From contig VGXC01000002.1 of the NCBI GenBank assembly GCA_016873495.1, forward strand, positions 62,001 through 126,000: a stretch of 64,000 nt of DNA, written 5' to 3'. Positions 26,115-35,229 of this stretch are shown here, piece after piece. A program made the position numbers and the translations under genes. The stretch is from Nitrospira sp. Lineage in GTDB: Bacteria; Nitrospirota; Nitrospiria; Nitrospirales; Nitrospiraceae. How positions within the stretch are numbered: the first letter of the stretch is position 1; the number at the start of each line of letters is the position of its first letter. Under the pieces are notes generated by a model. It ran no database searches. It saw nothing but the letters and a program-made list of their open reading frames with translations, and had not been told where the DNA came from.

Positions 26115-27662
26115 CTAGGGTTTCAACGTGAGGTAGGTCGTGAGGCCCTGGCGTTTGATCAACAAGAGGACGGCCTCGCTCCTGCCGGCTTTGGCGGCGG
26201 CCTGCTCGTAGGCCTTGAGCGTCGGGGTCGGTTTCCGGTTTACTTCCAGAATCAGATCGCCTTCTTTAAGGCCTGCCTCCTGCGCCGCCCCGCCGGAGCG
26301 GACTCGCGCCACCACCACACCTTTTTCGTTGCCTCCCAGCCCAAAGCGACGGGCCCACTCGCTGTTGAGTTCGTGCACGTCCAGGTCCGACAGAAGCCCG
26401 GAGGGCCTGACACCCTCCTCGCCTTCATCCCCACCGTCGCCACCGGCTCGCGCCATATTCTTCGGCTGCTCCACGATGGTCACATCCACCGTGCGCTGGT
26501 CCTTGTTGCGAATAAACTTGACCGTGGATTTCTTTCCCACCTGGGTCTGCGCCACGATGTTCCTGAGGTGGGTGGGGGTCTCCACAGACTTGCCGTCGAA
26601 CTCGAGGATCACATCCCCGCGCTCCAGCCCCGCCTTCTTGGCCGGACTCCCGTCCAGGACATCGCTGACCAACACCCCCTTGGCCTCCGACAGCCCGAAC
26701 TGCGAGGCCAGTTCCGGGGACAGCTCTTGAATGGACACGCCCAGCCAGCCCCGCACGACTTTGCCGGCCTTGACCAGTTGATCAAGGATCGATCGCGCCA
26801 TGTTGCTGGGCACGGCAAACCCGATGCCCATGTTGCCGCCGCTCTGGCTGAAGATCGCCGTGTTAATCCCGACCAGCTCGCCGCGAACATTCACCAGCGC
26901 ACCGCCCGAATTGCCGGGATTGATCGCCGCATCGGTTTGGATGAAATCTTCGTACTCTGCAATCCCCATGCTGGCCCGCCCGACTGCACTGACGATGCCC
27001 ATGGTCACCGTCTGGGTCAGCCCGAAGGGGTTCCCGATTGCGAGCACGAACTCTCCGACCTCCAGTTTGTCCGAGTCGGACCAGGGAATCGTATGCAAGC
27101 CCTCCGCTTCGACTTTCAGCACCGCTAAGTCGGTCTTGGAATCAGTCCCGATCAACTTGGCTTTGAACTCGCGCTTATCAGATAAGAACACCTTGATTTC
27201 ATCGGCCTTGCTGACCACGTGATTGTTCGTGATGATCAGGCCGTTCGGATCGACGATCACGCCCGACCCTAGGCTCCGCTCCTTCCGCTCGCGCGGCGCC
27301 TCGAACCGCTTGAAAAACTCGTCACCGAAGAAACGGCGGAAGAACGGGTCGTCGAAGGGCATGGCCTGGGGCCCCTCCCCGCTCTTGCCGCTTCGTGTGG
27401 TAAAAATGTTCACCACGGCAGGCTTGACGCTCTTGGCGATCTGGACGAAATTCTGATTGCTCCCGATGACCGACGGCGGCGGCGGCGCAAGCTCGGCGAC
27501 GGGCGGCTCGGGCACCGCATGCCCGAACGGAAGCCAGCCCAGATCCGCCGCCACCACCAGCCCGATGAGCACGCCCAGTCCGATCAACAGGATACTGGCC
27601 AGCCAGGACGAACGCCGCCGATTCCGTGCCGGCGCCTCTTCTTCCAATTGATCCATACCCAT
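26115..27662 (-). CDS. Do-type (DegP/HtrA family) periplasmic serine protease
   Basis: This 515-residue protein is a periplasmic quality-control protease of the HtrA family. It has an N-terminal membrane/signal segment (WLASILLIGLGVLIGLVVA), then a trypsin-like domain. The catalytic triad is His in ITNNHVV, Asp in DSKTDLAVLKV and Ser in NPGNSGGALVNVRGE. Two PDZ domains follow, the first starting near RGWLGVSIQELSPELA and the second near VARVRSGGAAQEAG, joined by an acidic Gly-rich linker. It stands alone between the PIN/TRAM gene and the aldolase gene. An envelope-stress response is likely from the family, but no regulatory site was seen. Confidence 0.96.
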   Translation of the reverse strand: MGMDQLEEEAPARNRRRSSWLASILLIGLGVLIGLVVAADLGWLPFGHAVPEPPVAELAPPPPSVIGSNQNFVQIAKSVKPAVVNIFTTRSGKSGEGPQAMPFDDPFFRRFFGDEFFKRFEAPRERKERSLGSGVIVDPNGLIITNNHVVSKADEIKVFLSDKREFKAKLIGTDSKTDLAVLKVEAEGLHTIPWSDSDKLEVGEFVLAIGNPFGLTQTVTMGIVSAVGRASMGIAEYEDFIQTDAAINPGNSGGALVNVRGELVGINTAIFSQSGGNMGIGFAVPSNMARSILDQLVKAGKVVRGWLGVSIQELSPELASQFGLSEAKGVLVSDVLDGSPAKKAGLERGDVILEFDGKSVETPTHLRNIVAQTQVGKKSTVKFIRNKDQRTVDVTIVEQPKNMARAGGDGGDEGEEGVRPSGLLSDLDVHELNSEWARRFGLGGNEKGVVVARVRSGGAAQEAGLKEGDLILEVNRKPTPTLKAYEQAAAKAGRSEAVLLLIKRQGLTTYLTLKP

Positions 27663-27717
27663 AAACGGCTAGATCACCATACGCATACGTTGACCGCCGG
27701 CGTGCCGGACAGGCCGC

Positions 27718-28641
27718 TTACTGAATCTCTCCCGCATAGATGCCCATGACCGTCTGCAGGAACTTGATCGCGTCAGCCTTCGGCCGCTGGAACGAATTGC
27801 GCCCGATGATCGAGCCGAACCCGCCGCCGTCCCGAATGGCGCGGGCTTCATCGAACACGTTCTTATCGTCGCTCTTGGCCCCGCCAGAAAAAATCACGAT
27901 CCGTCGGCCGTCGAACGAACTCTGCACGACGTGGCGCACCCGCTCGGCCAGAGTCTTGATCGGCACTTGTTCGGCCTCGTACACCTTTTTGGCCGCCGCC
28001 TGTTCCAGATGGGCGGTGGGCAACTTGACCTTGATAATGTGCGCGCCCAACTGCGCGGCAATCTGCGCTGCATAGGCCACGACATCCACCGCGGTCTCCC
28101 CTTCTTTGCTCAGGGCGGAACCGCGCGGGTAGGACCAGACCACCACCGCGAGGCCGTTGTCCCTGGCGTCTTCCGACAGCCCACGCAACTGCTCATACAT
28201 CGTCGCGCTATGGGCCGATCCCGGATAGATCGTAAAGCCGATGGCCGAGCAACCCAAGCGCAACGCATCCTTCACGCTGCCGGTTACCGCCGACAGGGGA
28301 TCCTTCTCATCGTGGAGCACGTCATGGTTATTCAACTTCAAAATGAGCGGGATCCGGCCTGCAAATTCCGCCGCGCCGGCTTGGAGAAATCCCAACGGGG
28401 CCGCATAGCCGTTGCACCCGGCATCGATCGCCAGCTGAAAGTGGTAGTGGGGGTTGTAGCCGGAAGCGTTGGGCGCAAAGCTGCGGGCTGGCCCATGCTC
28501 GAACCCCTGGTCCACCGGCAGGATCACCAGCTTGCCGGTGCCGGCCAGCTTGCCATGACCCAGCAATCGCGCTAGATTCATGCGCGTGCCGGCATTGTCG
28601 CTCCCATACCAACTTAGAATTTCCTGAATACGCTTGTTCAT
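27718..28641 (-). CDS. Class I fructose-bisphosphate aldolase (archaeal/DhnA type)
   Basis: The 307-residue protein (ATG 28641) is a DhnA/FbaB-type aldolase that cleaves or forms fructose-1,6-bisphosphate through a Schiff-base lysine. Recognisable parts are VILPVDQGFEHGPARSFAPN near the start, the candidate Schiff-base Lys in HIIKVKLPTAH and the phosphate-binding end RRIVIFSGGAKSDD. The frame stays open far upstream to 29037 through the fbp gene, but no homology supports that extension. It follows fbp with a 32-bp gap, so aldolase and FBPase form a gluconeogenic pair, fitting an autotroph that makes hexoses. Confidence 0.95.
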   Translation of the reverse strand: MNKRIQEILSWYGSDNAGTRMNLARLLGHGKLAGTGKLVILPVDQGFEHGPARSFAPNASGYNPHYHFQLAIDAGCNGYAAPLGFLQAGAAEFAGRIPLILKLNNHDVLHDEKDPLSAVTGSVKDALRLGCSAIGFTIYPGSAHSATMYEQLRGLSEDARDNGLAVVVWSYPRGSALSKEGETAVDVVAYAAQIAAQLGAHIIKVKLPTAHLEQAAAKKVYEAEQVPIKTLAERVRHVVQSSFDGRRIVIFSGGAKSDDKNVFDEARAIRDGGGFGSIIGRNSFQRPKADAIKFLQTVMGIYAGEIQ

Positions 28642-28673
28642 GTTCTTCCTCCCACTACGTTCCGGCACAGATG

Positions 28674-29684
28674 TTAAGAAGTCCGATGGCCTTGGATAAA
28701 TCCTTCTGCGATCTCGACATCTTCCCGGCTGCCGATCACCAGCGGGACTCGCTGGTGCACGGCTTTCGGCTTGATCGAGAGAATTGGCTCGACCCCCGTA
28801 CTGGCCCGCCCGCCCGCCTGCTCCACGACCATTGCCAGGGGGTTCGCTTCGTACAGCAAGCGCAGCTTGCCCTCCGGCTTGTCCGTTTCGGCGGGATAGA
28901 GGTAGACGCCGCCGCCCAGCAGGATCCGGTGGACATCCGCCGCCAGGCAGCCGGAATAACGGCCACTGTAAGGCCTTTCGCCGTCGCTGTCCTGGGTCTT
29001 GAGATAGTCGACATAGCGCTGCGTGCCGGCCGGCCATTTGTGATAGTTCCCCTCGTTGGTCGCATAGACCTTTCCCTTGGCCGGCATGCGAATGTGTTCG
29101 TGCGACAGCAGGTACTCACCCACGCCCGGATCCAACGTAAATCCATGGGCCCCGTGGCCGGCTGTGTAGACAAGCATCGTGCTCGACCCATACATCAGGT
29201 AGCCGGCCGCCACCTGCTCGGTGCCGACCCGAACCAGTTCGGCGTCCGACGGTAACCCGCCCTTGCCTTCAAATCGCAGGACCGAGAAGATGGTTCCCAG
29301 CGGCATATTGACGTCGGTATTCGAGGAACCATCCAGGGGGTCATACAACAGCATGTACTTGCCCTTGGGCCAGTTTTCTTCCAATTTCACCGGCTTTTCC
29401 ATCTCTTCTGAAGCCAGGGCGCAGACCAGGCCGCTGTGCTGGAACACCTTGACGAAGATCTCGTTGGCGATTTCGTCCAGCTTCTTGACGGCCTCCCCCT
29501 GCACATTCGTGTCGCCCGTGTAGCCCAAGATATTGATCAAGCCGGCCCGGCGAAGATCCGAGGCGATCATCTTGCCGGCGAGCCCGATCTGGGCCATGAG
29601 GGCCGAGAATTCCCCCGTAGCGCCAGGATACGCTGCCTGCGCTTGCAGAATGTGTCGGGTCAAGGTAATGGGAAACGGCCCCAC
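28674..29684 (-). CDS. fbp: Class I fructose-1,6-bisphosphatase
   Basis: This enzyme hydrolyses fructose-1,6-bisphosphate to fructose-6-phosphate. The 336-residue protein begins at a GTG with AGGAAGGA upstream. It contains GYTGDTNVQGEAVKKLDEIAN, ASEEME (metal Glu), LLYDPLDGSSNTDVNMPLGTIF (metal-binding DPLDGSSN signature) and the C-terminal catalytic-metal region EQAGGRASTG. Full length. A strong promoter lies just upstream (29737-29765). Aldolase follows in the same unit. Confidence 0.97.
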   Translation of the reverse strand: MGPFPITLTRHILQAQAAYPGATGEFSALMAQIGLAGKMIASDLRRAGLINILGYTGDTNVQGEAVKKLDEIANEIFVKVFQHSGLVCALASEEMEKPVKLEENWPKGKYMLLYDPLDGSSNTDVNMPLGTIFSVLRFEGKGGLPSDAELVRVGTEQVAAGYLMYGSSTMLVYTAGHGAHGFTLDPGVGEYLLSHEHIRMPAKGKVYATNEGNYHKWPAGTQRYVDYLKTQDSDGERPYSGRYSGCLAADVHRILLGGGVYLYPAETDKPEGKLRLLYEANPLAMVVEQAGGRASTGVEPILSIKPKAVHQRVPLVIGSREDVEIAEGFIQGHRTS

Positions 29685-29736
29685 AGTTCAGTCCTTCCTT
29701 ACCAGTATCGCGTCCTGTCGGGCATAATAGCGGTGG

Positions 29737-29765
29737 ATTATATAGGTTTTCAACGATGCGGGCAA
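29737..29765 (-). promoter_or_regulatory. Sigma-70 promoter of fbp-aldolase
   Basis: On the minus strand TTGCCC (29760-29765) and a perfect TATAAT (29737-29742) are separated by 17 bp, about 53 bp ahead of the fbp GTG. It is the best -10/-35 pair I found in the window. A second possible pair, TTGAAA with TATTAT, overlaps it slightly downstream. Confidence 0.65.
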
Positions 29766-29802
29766 TGGACGAAGCCCGCAGACGAGGATGGGGCCGCGCC
29801 GG

Positions 29803-30609
29803 TCAGGGGGATCCAGAAACCTGAAACCCTTCGACTAGACTGGCCACCACGGACCCGATTTTCACCTTGGCTTTCATAAGCACCGGCACCCGGCGGCTGT
29901 CGTTGGTCAACCAGACCCGGATGTTCCCTTCGTTGAGGAAAATGCCTTGAAACGGCATGACCGCCAAGACCCGCACCGTCTCGACTTCCCCCCAGGGTCC
30001 CTTGATGGTTTCAACCGCCTCGACTCGGACCTCCAACCTGTACGTCTTCTTGTCGTGGTGGACGTTGAAGGTGATCGAAGCACCAGGGACCAGGGAAGGC
30101 AACGTCCGAATGTAATAGAGGCAAGAAATCGAGTCATAGGTCTGCGGGAGAAGCGGCAGCTGGTCCGTGATCCCATCCTTGATTGAGGTGATGGTGCCTG
30201 CGGCCTGATCGAAGGCGACATCGAAGTCGTTGCTTCGTTTACCCTCTCTCCGTCTAAATACCATCCGATATGGGATCAGCTTCTCCGCATCCACGAGCGA
30301 GTCCACCCGGTTGTCGACCGGATAGAATTTTGTCACCAAGGGGCTGGAGACCGCGGTGGTCAGGAGACGAAGCGCCGCGCGCCCCTGAACCGGCGCAGCA
30401 CCGGCCACTTCGAGCACGGCGGTGCCGGCGCGGATATTCAGCCACGTGAGGGCGTAGGTCAACCGCTCTCCCGGTATGAAGGGGTGATCGGTTGACATGG
30501 ACGGAGGGGAAGCCGGTTCGGCGGAAACCAACGGGGGAAAGGTCACCGCACCACAGAGGACGGCCGCTGTCGACAGAGCGGCGAGGTGTCGGAAGGCAGC
30601 GTGCCGCAC
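29803..30609 (-). CDS. DUF3108 domain exported protein
   Basis: The 268-residue protein starts with a signal peptide (AALSTAAVLCGAVTFPPLVSA). It matches the DUF3108 pattern: FIPGERLTYALTWLNIRAGTAVLEV, FYPVDNRVDSLVDAEKLIPYR, YDSISCLYYIRTLP, and a C-terminal VWLTNDSRRVPVLMKAKVKIGSVVASL. Family members are periplasmic or outer-membrane beta proteins of unknown function. The gene starts 2 bp after the phosphomannomutase stop, so it is co-transcribed with sugar-nucleotide genes. A cell-envelope role is therefore plausible but unproven. Confidence 0.88.
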   Translation of the reverse strand: MRHAAFRHLAALSTAAVLCGAVTFPPLVSAEPASPPSMSTDHPFIPGERLTYALTWLNIRAGTAVLEVAGAAPVQGRAALRLLTTAVSSPLVTKFYPVDNRVDSLVDAEKLIPYRMVFRRREGKRSNDFDVAFDQAAGTITSIKDGITDQLPLLPQTYDSISCLYYIRTLPSLVPGASITFNVHHDKKTYRLEVRVEAVETIKGPWGEVETVRVLAVMPFQGIFLNEGNIRVWLTNDSRRVPVLMKAKVKIGSVVASLVEGFQVSGSP

Positions 30610-30611
30610 CG

Positions 30612-32012
30612 TTAAGCTGCGAGGGTTCGTCTGGCTTGGTCCAGCTCGGATTCAATCAACGCTCGAATCACATCCAGGCGCTGGGAAGAAGAGGCTTCGA
30701 AGCGGAGGACAAGGGCCGGCTGCGTATTGGAGGCCCGGATCAAGCCCCACCCATCTTCAAACATAACCCGGATGCCATCGATCGTCACCACGTCGCGGAT
30801 CACGAGGCCCTTCTCACCGGGAGCCCGGCCGGCCTTGGCATGGGCCAGGAGGCGCGCCTGGACCCGCGCCACCAAATCGAACTTCACGTGGTCGGGACAA
30901 TCCACGCGAATCTCCGGCGTAACCGAGGTCGCCGGCAAGTCCGACAACAAGGCGGACAGCGGCTGCTTGGTCTTGGCCAGGATTTCGACCAGTCGGCATG
31001 AGGCATAAATCGCGTCGTCATAGCCGAAATAGCGGTCGGCAAAGAATATATGTCCGGACATCTCGCCAGCCAGCACCGCCGACTCGGCTTTCATCTTGGC
31101 TTTGATCAGCGAATGGCCGGTCTTCCACATGATCGGCCGCCCGCCGCGCCGTTCAATGTCGTCATAGAGGCTCTGGGAGGCCTTGACCTCGGAGATAATC
31201 GTACTGCCGGGCCGGACGGCCAAGATGTCCCGGGCATAGAGGACCATGAGACGGTCGCCCCAGAGAATGTGCCCCTCCTCATCCACCGTCCCGATTCGAT
31301 CCGCGTCCCCGTCGTAGCCGATCCCGACATTCGCCCCGGTTTTTTTCACCGTCGCGATCAGATCCTGAAGGTTCTCCACCACCGTCGGGTCCGGGTGATG
31401 GTTCGGGAACCGGCCGTCCAGGTCGCAATAGAGCCCGGTGACCCGGCACCCCAATTGCTCCATGGCCTGCTTGGCCACCAGCGCTGCAGCCCCGTTCCCG
31501 CAGTCGATGACCACATGCAAATGGCGCGCATCGACCGACGCGAAGCTAGTCTTCAGATAGCGGAGATAGTCCTGAAGGATCGGCCGGAGGGAAACCACTC
31601 CGGCGCCGCTGGAAAAATGACCGGCCTCCATCTTCTGGCGGAGCTGCTGAATGGCGTCGCCATGAAGGGCCTCTTGCCCGATACACAACTTGAAGCCGTT
31701 GTACTCCGAGGCATTGTGGCTGCCGGTGATCATTACGCCGCCATCGACCGGTAATTGGAACAGGGAAAAATACAGTACGGGGGTAGGACAGACTCCAATA
31801 TCCAACACATTGATTCCGCCGGCCGCCAGCCCTTGGACCAGCCGGTCGCGCAAGGCCGGCGAACTTTCCCGTCCGTCACGCCCGACGCTGACGGTTTTGG
31901 CCCCCCTGTCGCGCGCCACGGTGGCGAAGGCCCGTCCGATTTGCTCGGCCACGGCCTCCGTCAGCTCCTGACCGACGATGCCTCGAATGTCATATTCACG
32001 AAAGAGCGCCAT
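30612..32012 (-). CDS. Phosphomannomutase / phosphoglucomutase
   Basis: This enzyme interconverts hexose-6- and hexose-1-phosphates, supplying Man-1-P and Glc-1-P for GDP-mannose and dTDP-/UDP-sugars. The 466 residues show FREYDIRGIVG at the start, the phosphoserine loop ITGSHNASEYNGFK, the metal loop GYDGDADRIG, the sugar-specificity loop GEMSGHIFF and the phosphate-binding RASNTQPALVLRFEA at the end, which is the AlgC/ManB arrangement. A mannose-1-phosphate guanylyltransferase gene lies directly upstream in the same direction. Confidence 0.95.
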   Translation of the reverse strand: MALFREYDIRGIVGQELTEAVAEQIGRAFATVARDRGAKTVSVGRDGRESSPALRDRLVQGLAAGGINVLDIGVCPTPVLYFSLFQLPVDGGVMITGSHNASEYNGFKLCIGQEALHGDAIQQLRQKMEAGHFSSGAGVVSLRPILQDYLRYLKTSFASVDARHLHVVIDCGNGAAALVAKQAMEQLGCRVTGLYCDLDGRFPNHHPDPTVVENLQDLIATVKKTGANVGIGYDGDADRIGTVDEEGHILWGDRLMVLYARDILAVRPGSTIISEVKASQSLYDDIERRGGRPIMWKTGHSLIKAKMKAESAVLAGEMSGHIFFADRYFGYDDAIYASCRLVEILAKTKQPLSALLSDLPATSVTPEIRVDCPDHVKFDLVARVQARLLAHAKAGRAPGEKGLVIRDVVTIDGIRVMFEDGWGLIRASNTQPALVLRFEASSSQRLDVIRALIESELDQARRTLAA

Positions 32013-32027
32013 CTTCCTCGCACCTCG

Positions 32028-32078
32028 TCGTTCGTATCTCGTATCTCGACAAGATACGCTTCACGATCAACGCTTCAC
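32028..32078. repeat. Degenerate intergenic repeat (CTTCACG type)
   Basis: The junction between the manC-type and phosphomannomutase genes contains a doubled TATCTCG phrase and two CGCTTCACG phrases. It runs into the last codons of the upstream gene. Related CTTCACG/CTCACG phrases recur at 45380-45418, 52754-52880 and 60875-60985. Confidence 0.45.
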
Positions 32079-33515
32079 GCCCCTGCCGTAGTCATCCTGA
32101 AACCGCACGATATCATCTTCGCCGAGGTATGGACCGTTTTGGACCTCGATGATGTGCAACTGCTCGGAACCGGGGTTCTCCAACCTGTGCCGGGTATTCT
32201 TCGGAATCCCCGTGCTCTGCCCGACGTTGATGTCGAAGACGCGGCGCCCACAAGTCACTCGGGCCATCCCGGCAATCACCACCCAATGTTCGCTGCGTTG
32301 GTGATGCAACTGGAGTGACAGACGGCCGCCGGGATTCACCGAAACCCGTTTGACTTTGTACCCCTTCCCTTCTTCCAACACCGTGTACGAGCCCCAGGGA
32401 CGGAAGACCGTCCGGTGCTCCAGATGTTCGGGGGCGCCTTGCTTCTTGAGGACCTCCACGATCGCTTTGACGTCCTGGGACCGGTCTTTGGGACAGACCA
32501 ACGTGGCATCGGGCGTATCCACCACCACCATGCCGGAGAGCCCGATCGTGGCGACCAGTCGGCGATCTGCGTAAAGAATCGAATCCCGGCTGCCAAGATC
32601 CACAACTTTACCGCTCACCACGTTACCGGCCTTGTCGCGCGGAGCCACTTCTTCCAGACTGCTCCAATTCCCGACATCGGACCAGAGGAATTCTACCGGG
32701 ATCACCGCCGCCCGGTCGGACCGTTCCATCACTCCATGGTCGATCGAGACTGGAGCAAGCTTATGATACAAGCGCGCCAGGCGTTCGCTCGAACCGGACC
32801 GGAGAGCCTGTCCGATGGGCTTGAGCGCCGCTCCCAGCTCTGGCTGATGCCGGTTAATTTCCTCCAAAATGGCGCTGGCCTGCCAAACGAAAATGCCGCT
32901 GTTCCAGTAATACTCGCCCGACTTCAAATACCGCATCGCCGTCTTTGCATCCGGCTTTTCCACAAAACGGGCGACCGGATAACCGGTTAATCCTCCTTTG
33001 CGCCCCAAACGGATCTTCTGTTCCGGTTGGATATAGCCATAGCCGGTTTCCGGCCTGAGGGGGGGAATACCGAACGTGACAAGCTGTCCTTGATGAGCCA
33101 GTTGCACTCCGAACGAAACGGCCGATTGAAATCGCCGATCGCCTTGCACGACATGGTCGGCGGGCAACACCAACATGACCGCCATCGGATCTCGAAGGAG
33201 TAACTCGGCGGCCACCAACCCGATCGCCGGAGCCGTATTGCGGCCCTCCGGTTCGATTACGAAGCTGTCCTGAAGCGCATCCTTCCATTCCCCGAGTTGA
33301 TGGCGGATCGAGTCGGCTTGCGCCGGTGTGGTGGAAATTATCACCTGCTCCGCAGGCACGCACCGCAGCACCCGTCGCAAGGTCTGCTGAATCAGCGTTT
33401 CGTCACCGATGATCCGCAGGAGCTGTTTGGGATAGAGGTGCCGACTGAGAGGCCAAAAGCGGGTACCGCTGCCTCCGGCGAGAATCACCGCATAGAGATG
33501 GACATCAGATTTCAT
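32067..33515 (-). CDS. Mannose-1-phosphate guanylyltransferase / mannose-6-phosphate isomerase
   Basis: This bifunctional enzyme makes GDP-mannose from Man-1-P and GTP and isomerises Fru-6-P to Man-6-P. The 482-residue protein has the N-terminal nucleotidyltransferase domain (VILAGGSGTRFWPLSRHLYPKQLL, VLPADHVV, FVEKPDA, YYWNSGIFVW). A C-terminal cupin isomerase domain follows (FRPWGSYTVLEEGKGYKVKR, HHQRSEHWVVIAGMARVT). This is the ManC/AlgA/XanB type. With the phosphomannomutase downstream it completes GDP-mannose synthesis for gmd. Confidence 0.96.
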   Translation of the reverse strand: MKSDVHLYAVILAGGSGTRFWPLSRHLYPKQLLRIIGDETLIQQTLRRVLRCVPAEQVIISTTPAQADSIRHQLGEWKDALQDSFVIEPEGRNTAPAIGLVAAELLLRDPMAVMLVLPADHVVQGDRRFQSAVSFGVQLAHQGQLVTFGIPPLRPETGYGYIQPEQKIRLGRKGGLTGYPVARFVEKPDAKTAMRYLKSGEYYWNSGIFVWQASAILEEINRHQPELGAALKPIGQALRSGSSERLARLYHKLAPVSIDHGVMERSDRAAVIPVEFLWSDVGNWSSLEEVAPRDKAGNVVSGKVVDLGSRDSILYADRRLVATIGLSGMVVVDTPDATLVCPKDRSQDVKAIVEVLKKQGAPEHLEHRTVFRPWGSYTVLEEGKGYKVKRVSVNPGGRLSLQLHHQRSEHWVVIAGMARVTCGRRVFDINVGQSTGIPKNTRHRLENPGSEQLHIIEVQNGPYLGEDDIVRFQDDYGRGVKR

Positions 33516-33584
33516 AGTCCCACAAGATCAATCGACCAAGGAGGGCCTGATAGTACTTGTTCACGAGAACATTTCAGAGGTGAA

Positions 33585-34136
33585 TTACTTTCTCTTTACT
33601 GACGGACGTGCCTGTGCAGCCAGAATCAGATCGGCCACTTCTCGCACTGCTCCTCCCCCACCTACTTTTTTACACACGTAGTGTACCGCCTTGCGAACAA
33701 CAGGAATGGCATCCGCCGGAGCCGCCGAAAACCCGACCGCCTGCAATACTTCCAGATCGTTGACATCGTCGCCAATATACGCGACCTGGTTTAACTCAAG
33801 CCCGTGACGTCCGACAATGTCTCTCAGCACCGCCAGTTTGTCGTGAGCCCCCTGATGCACTTCCGGAATCGTAAGTTTCTCGGCCCGTCGAGCCACCAGC
33901 TTGGTCTGTTCCTGGGTAATCAACGCCGTGAGAAGCCCCGCATGCTGCAACAGTTTGATGCCCATTCCGTCGCGCACATGAAACCGCTTCCATTCATCGC
34001 CAGAATCCGAATAGCACATGCCCCCATCGGTCAGCACCCCGTCTACGTCCGTTGCGAACAGACGGATTGATCGGAACACTGCTAGTCGGACAGTACGGCC
34101 CGTTTCCTGCCTACGATTCATTGAACGTCGAGCCAT
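33585..34136 (-). CDS. kdsC: 3-deoxy-D-manno-octulosonate 8-phosphate phosphatase (KdsC-like)
   Basis: This HAD-superfamily phosphatase most likely releases Kdo from Kdo-8-P for the LPS inner core. The small single-domain protein (183 residues from ATG 34136; a later ATG at 34121 is possible) shows the DVDGVLTDGG motif I, the VRDGMGIKLL segment of KdsC proteins, ITQEQTKLVARRAEKL, and YIGDDVNDLEVLQAVGFSAAP (motif IV). The lack of a cap domain fits KdsC. It sits among GDP-sugar genes, not beside kdsA or kdsB, which are not in the window. A related role with another sugar acid phosphate is possible. Confidence 0.88.
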   Translation of the reverse strand: MARRSMNRRQETGRTVRLAVFRSIRLFATDVDGVLTDGGMCYSDSGDEWKRFHVRDGMGIKLLQHAGLLTALITQEQTKLVARRAEKLTIPEVHQGAHDKLAVLRDIVGRHGLELNQVAYIGDDVNDLEVLQAVGFSAAPADAIPVVRKAVHYVCKKVGGGGAVREVADLILAAQARPSVKRK

Positions 34137-34202
34137 CGTCAATAAAGCTGCGCGATGTTAGAACGCGAGCGATCTTAACAGAGTGCGCCGACTGAACACA
34201 AT

Positions 34203-35216
34203 TTAAGGGCGTGTGCGGCCACGCATTCCGACCCCGCCTGGCTCAGTCAGGAGGGACATATCGGCTTCGACCATTTCTCGCACCAACTCCTTGAACTTCA
34301 CCTGACAGGACCATCCGAGTTGCTGTCTCGCCATTGTGGCATCGCCCAACAAAATTTCGACTTCCGCCGGTCGCTTGAAGCTGGAATCCAGGACCACGTA
34401 GTCCCGGTAGTCCAATCCCAGGTGTGCAAACGCTGCCTCTGCGAACTGGCGAACCGTATGCGTTTCACCGGTGGCAATCACATAATCCCCCGGCTCATCC
34501 TGCTGCAGCATCATCCACATGGCTCGGACGTATTCGCGGGCATGACCCCAGTCTCGCTGAGCATCCAAATTGCCAAGCCTGACTTCTTTGGCTAGGCCCT
34601 GCTTGATCCGGGCCGCATGGGAGGAAATTTTCCTGGTGACGAATTCAAACCCGCGGCGGGGCGACTCATGATTATACAAAATTCCGCTTGCAGCCTTGAT
34701 TCCGTAAGCCTCACGGTAATTACGGGTCAAGTGGAACCCGGCCACCTTCGAGATGCCGTAGGCAGACCGAGGATGAAACGGCGTGACCTCCGTCTGGGGG
34801 ACCTGCGAGACTTTGCCGAACATTTCACTCGACGCGGCGAAATAAAACCGGCAATGCGGGACACAATCGTGCAACGCAGAGAGAACGAAGTGGGTGCCGT
34901 TGATGTTTGAGTTCAGGGTGGAAAATTCATCCTCAAAGGAATAGGTCACGAAGCTTTGCGCCGCGAGATGATAGCATTCATCCGGTTCGACCGCTCGAAA
35001 GACCCGATAGATGCTGGGCAGGCTCTCCAAGGAGGCCGCATGGAGTTTGACTCGGTCTTTGATGTGCAAAATCCGCCAGAGGCGATGCTCAGGGTCTTCG
35101 ATCGCCACACGACGGACAATCCCGTGAACCTCGTAGCCTTTTTCGAGTAGAAACTCGGCCAGGTAAGAACCATCCTGCCCTGTAATCCCCGTGATCAACG
35201 CTCGCTTCACATCCAT
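34203..35216 (-). CDS. gmd: GDP-mannose 4,6-dehydratase
   Basis: Gmd converts GDP-mannose to GDP-4-keto-6-deoxymannose, the precursor of GDP-fucose, GDP-rhamnose and related sugars. I chose the ATG at 35216 (AAGGAG 9 bp upstream), giving 337 residues with VKRALITGITGQDGSYLAEFLLEKG, the NADP-binding loop. The SDR catalytic YGISK pair and GNLDAQRDWGHAREYVRAMW are clear. No GDP-4-keto-6-deoxymannose reductase or epimerase is adjacent, so the final sugar is uncertain. Confidence 0.96.
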   Translation of the reverse strand: MDVKRALITGITGQDGSYLAEFLLEKGYEVHGIVRRVAIEDPEHRLWRILHIKDRVKLHAASLESLPSIYRVFRAVEPDECYHLAAQSFVTYSFEDEFSTLNSNINGTHFVLSALHDCVPHCRFYFAASSEMFGKVSQVPQTEVTPFHPRSAYGISKVAGFHLTRNYREAYGIKAASGILYNHESPRRGFEFVTRKISSHAARIKQGLAKEVRLGNLDAQRDWGHAREYVRAMWMMLQQDEPGDYVIATGETHTVRQFAEAAFAHLGLDYRDYVVLDSSFKRPAEVEILLGDATMARQQLGWSCQVKFKELVREMVEADMSLLTEPGGVGMRGRTRP

Positions 35217-35229
35217 CTCTTGCATCTCC

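Noticed and set aside
27718-29037. Aldolase extended to 439 residues
   Set aside because: The upstream 132 codons lie inside fbp and read as random sequence. The ATG at 28641 gives the normal N-terminus.
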